A stretch of 64,000 bases of DNA from contig JAGXHA010000085.1 in the NCBI GenBank assembly GCA_024636475.1, positions 1-64,000 of the forward strand, written 5' to 3'. Positions 63,669 through 64,000 of the stretch are shown in pieces; the first letter of the stretch is position 1; each line of letters begins with the position of its first letter. The stretch comes from Roseobacter sp. GTDB taxonomy: Bacteria; Pseudomonadota; Alphaproteobacteria; Rhodobacterales; Rhodobacteraceae. Both the position numbers and the translations under genes were made by a program. The notes under the pieces were generated by a model that was not told where the DNA came from, made no database searches, and saw only the letters and a program-made list of their open reading frames with translations.

Positions 63669-64000
63669 TGGCCAAGCGTTACGGCGGGAAATTCAGCCAG
63701 AACAGCGAAACACCTCAAACTCCGGTCACAAGACGGGTCGAAGTCGATCCGGCGGGCGCACGCTCGAACCTGTTGTTCATCCCCGCCATCCCGCTAGTCT
63801 TTATGTCGCTGAACGATGGTGCGCAGGGGCTTGCTTTTGGTTTGATCGCTGCCGCGTTCCTGACCGGTGCTGCATTGATGCTGCGCGAGGGGCTCAAGGC
63901 TGAAGCGGCTTACCGCGCACGCAAAGTGGCCGAGCGGCCTGCCCTGCCGCGCAAAATGATCGCAAGTGTGCTTACTGGGTTTGGCGTGGCGCTTGCGGCC
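63668..64000 (+). CDS. Membrane protein, 5' part (cut by window end)
   Basis: 111 residues visible. N-terminal basic soluble stretch (MAKRYGGKFSQNSETPQTPV), then membrane segments around SNLLFIPAIPLVFMSLNDGA and GLAFGLIAAAFLTGAALMLR, a basic loop, and the start of another segment (IASVLTGFGVALAA). Translationally coupled to the 76-aa membrane protein. Too little is present to name a family. Confidence 0.7.
   Translation, partial: MAKRYGGKFSQNSETPQTPVTRRVEVDPAGARSNLLFIPAIPLVFMSLNDGAQGLAFGLIAAAFLTGAALMLREGLKAEAAYRARKVAERPALPRKMIASVLTGFGVALAA

Overview
This window is a piece of an alphaproteobacterial chromosome, most likely of the family Rhodobacteraceae (Roseobacter-type marine bacteria). The evidence is the gene content: a ScfR/PccR-type regulator next to propionyl-CoA carboxylase, a DnaA-like HdaA without a DNA-binding domain, a short prolyl-tRNA synthetase without the editing insert, DUF6497, and thermonuclease and DUF4174 proteins of the kind usual in that family. 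Base composition is moderately GC-rich. Genus cannot be settled by reading alone.

Layout from left to right. 2-1609: 3' part of parE, followed at once by an AT-richer Abi-type gene. 2811-4143: a tiny lysine-rich protein, a lipoprotein with a zinc-protease motif and a lipoprotein cytochrome c. 4356-9732 (minus): lolD, lolC/E, a DUF2937 gene, proS and pepT. 9954-15643 (plus): AI-2E-type permease, hdaA, ppk1 with a Pho box, and ppx. 15640-18899 (minus): periplasmic protein, EEP nuclease/phosphatase, TerB-J protein, GNAT and VOC proteins. 18972-30953: propionate/methylmalonyl-CoA block (mutase, sulfotransferase, DUF4174, pccA, small lipoproteins, pccB, MFS exporter, pccR). 30954-31652: thermonuclease. 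31734-37067 (minus): betA, betB, betC, betI. 37137-40142: EamA and LysE exporters, small protein, YebC. 40142-47785: two SLC13/RCK_C permeases, EamA, YmdB-like phosphoesterase, a candidate structured RNA, 5-FTHF cyclo-ligase, MgtE. 47900-52326: guanine deaminase, CAP protein, 8-oxoguanine deaminase, HisN, XRE regulator. 52327-53403: about 1 kb with no convincing gene. 53404-59872: Bax-inhibitor-1 protein, DUF1272, a decayed SDR, VIT1/CCC1, rpmG, rnpB, amidase, excalibur lipoprotein, gatA, gatC. 60058-64000: UPF0173 hydrolase, two small-protein genes, tadA, rluB, and two membrane-protein genes cut by the window end.

The most coherent functional unit is the propionyl-CoA route. PccA and PccB carboxylate propionyl-CoA, the B12-dependent mutase makes succinyl-CoA, and PccR probably controls the block through TTTGCAAA repeats seen upstream of pccB, the MFS gene and pccR itself. 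The bet operon turns choline-O-sulfate into glycine betaine under BetI, with a palindromic operator over its promoter. The ppk1-ppx pair makes and degrades polyphosphate under a good Pho box. GatC/GatA, ProS, TadA, RluB, rnpB and L33 are translation-related housekeeping.

No prophage, insertion sequence, integrase, CRISPR array, tRNA or rRNA gene was recognised. I did not find a new multi-gene system that I would defend. The best leads are the Abi gene behind parE, the 157-nt structured element between the cyclo-ligase and YmdB genes (perhaps 6S RNA), the PccR operator cluster that also embraces an MFS exporter, a proline in the LolD Walker A loop, and a family of intergenic hairpin repeats present five times in this window.
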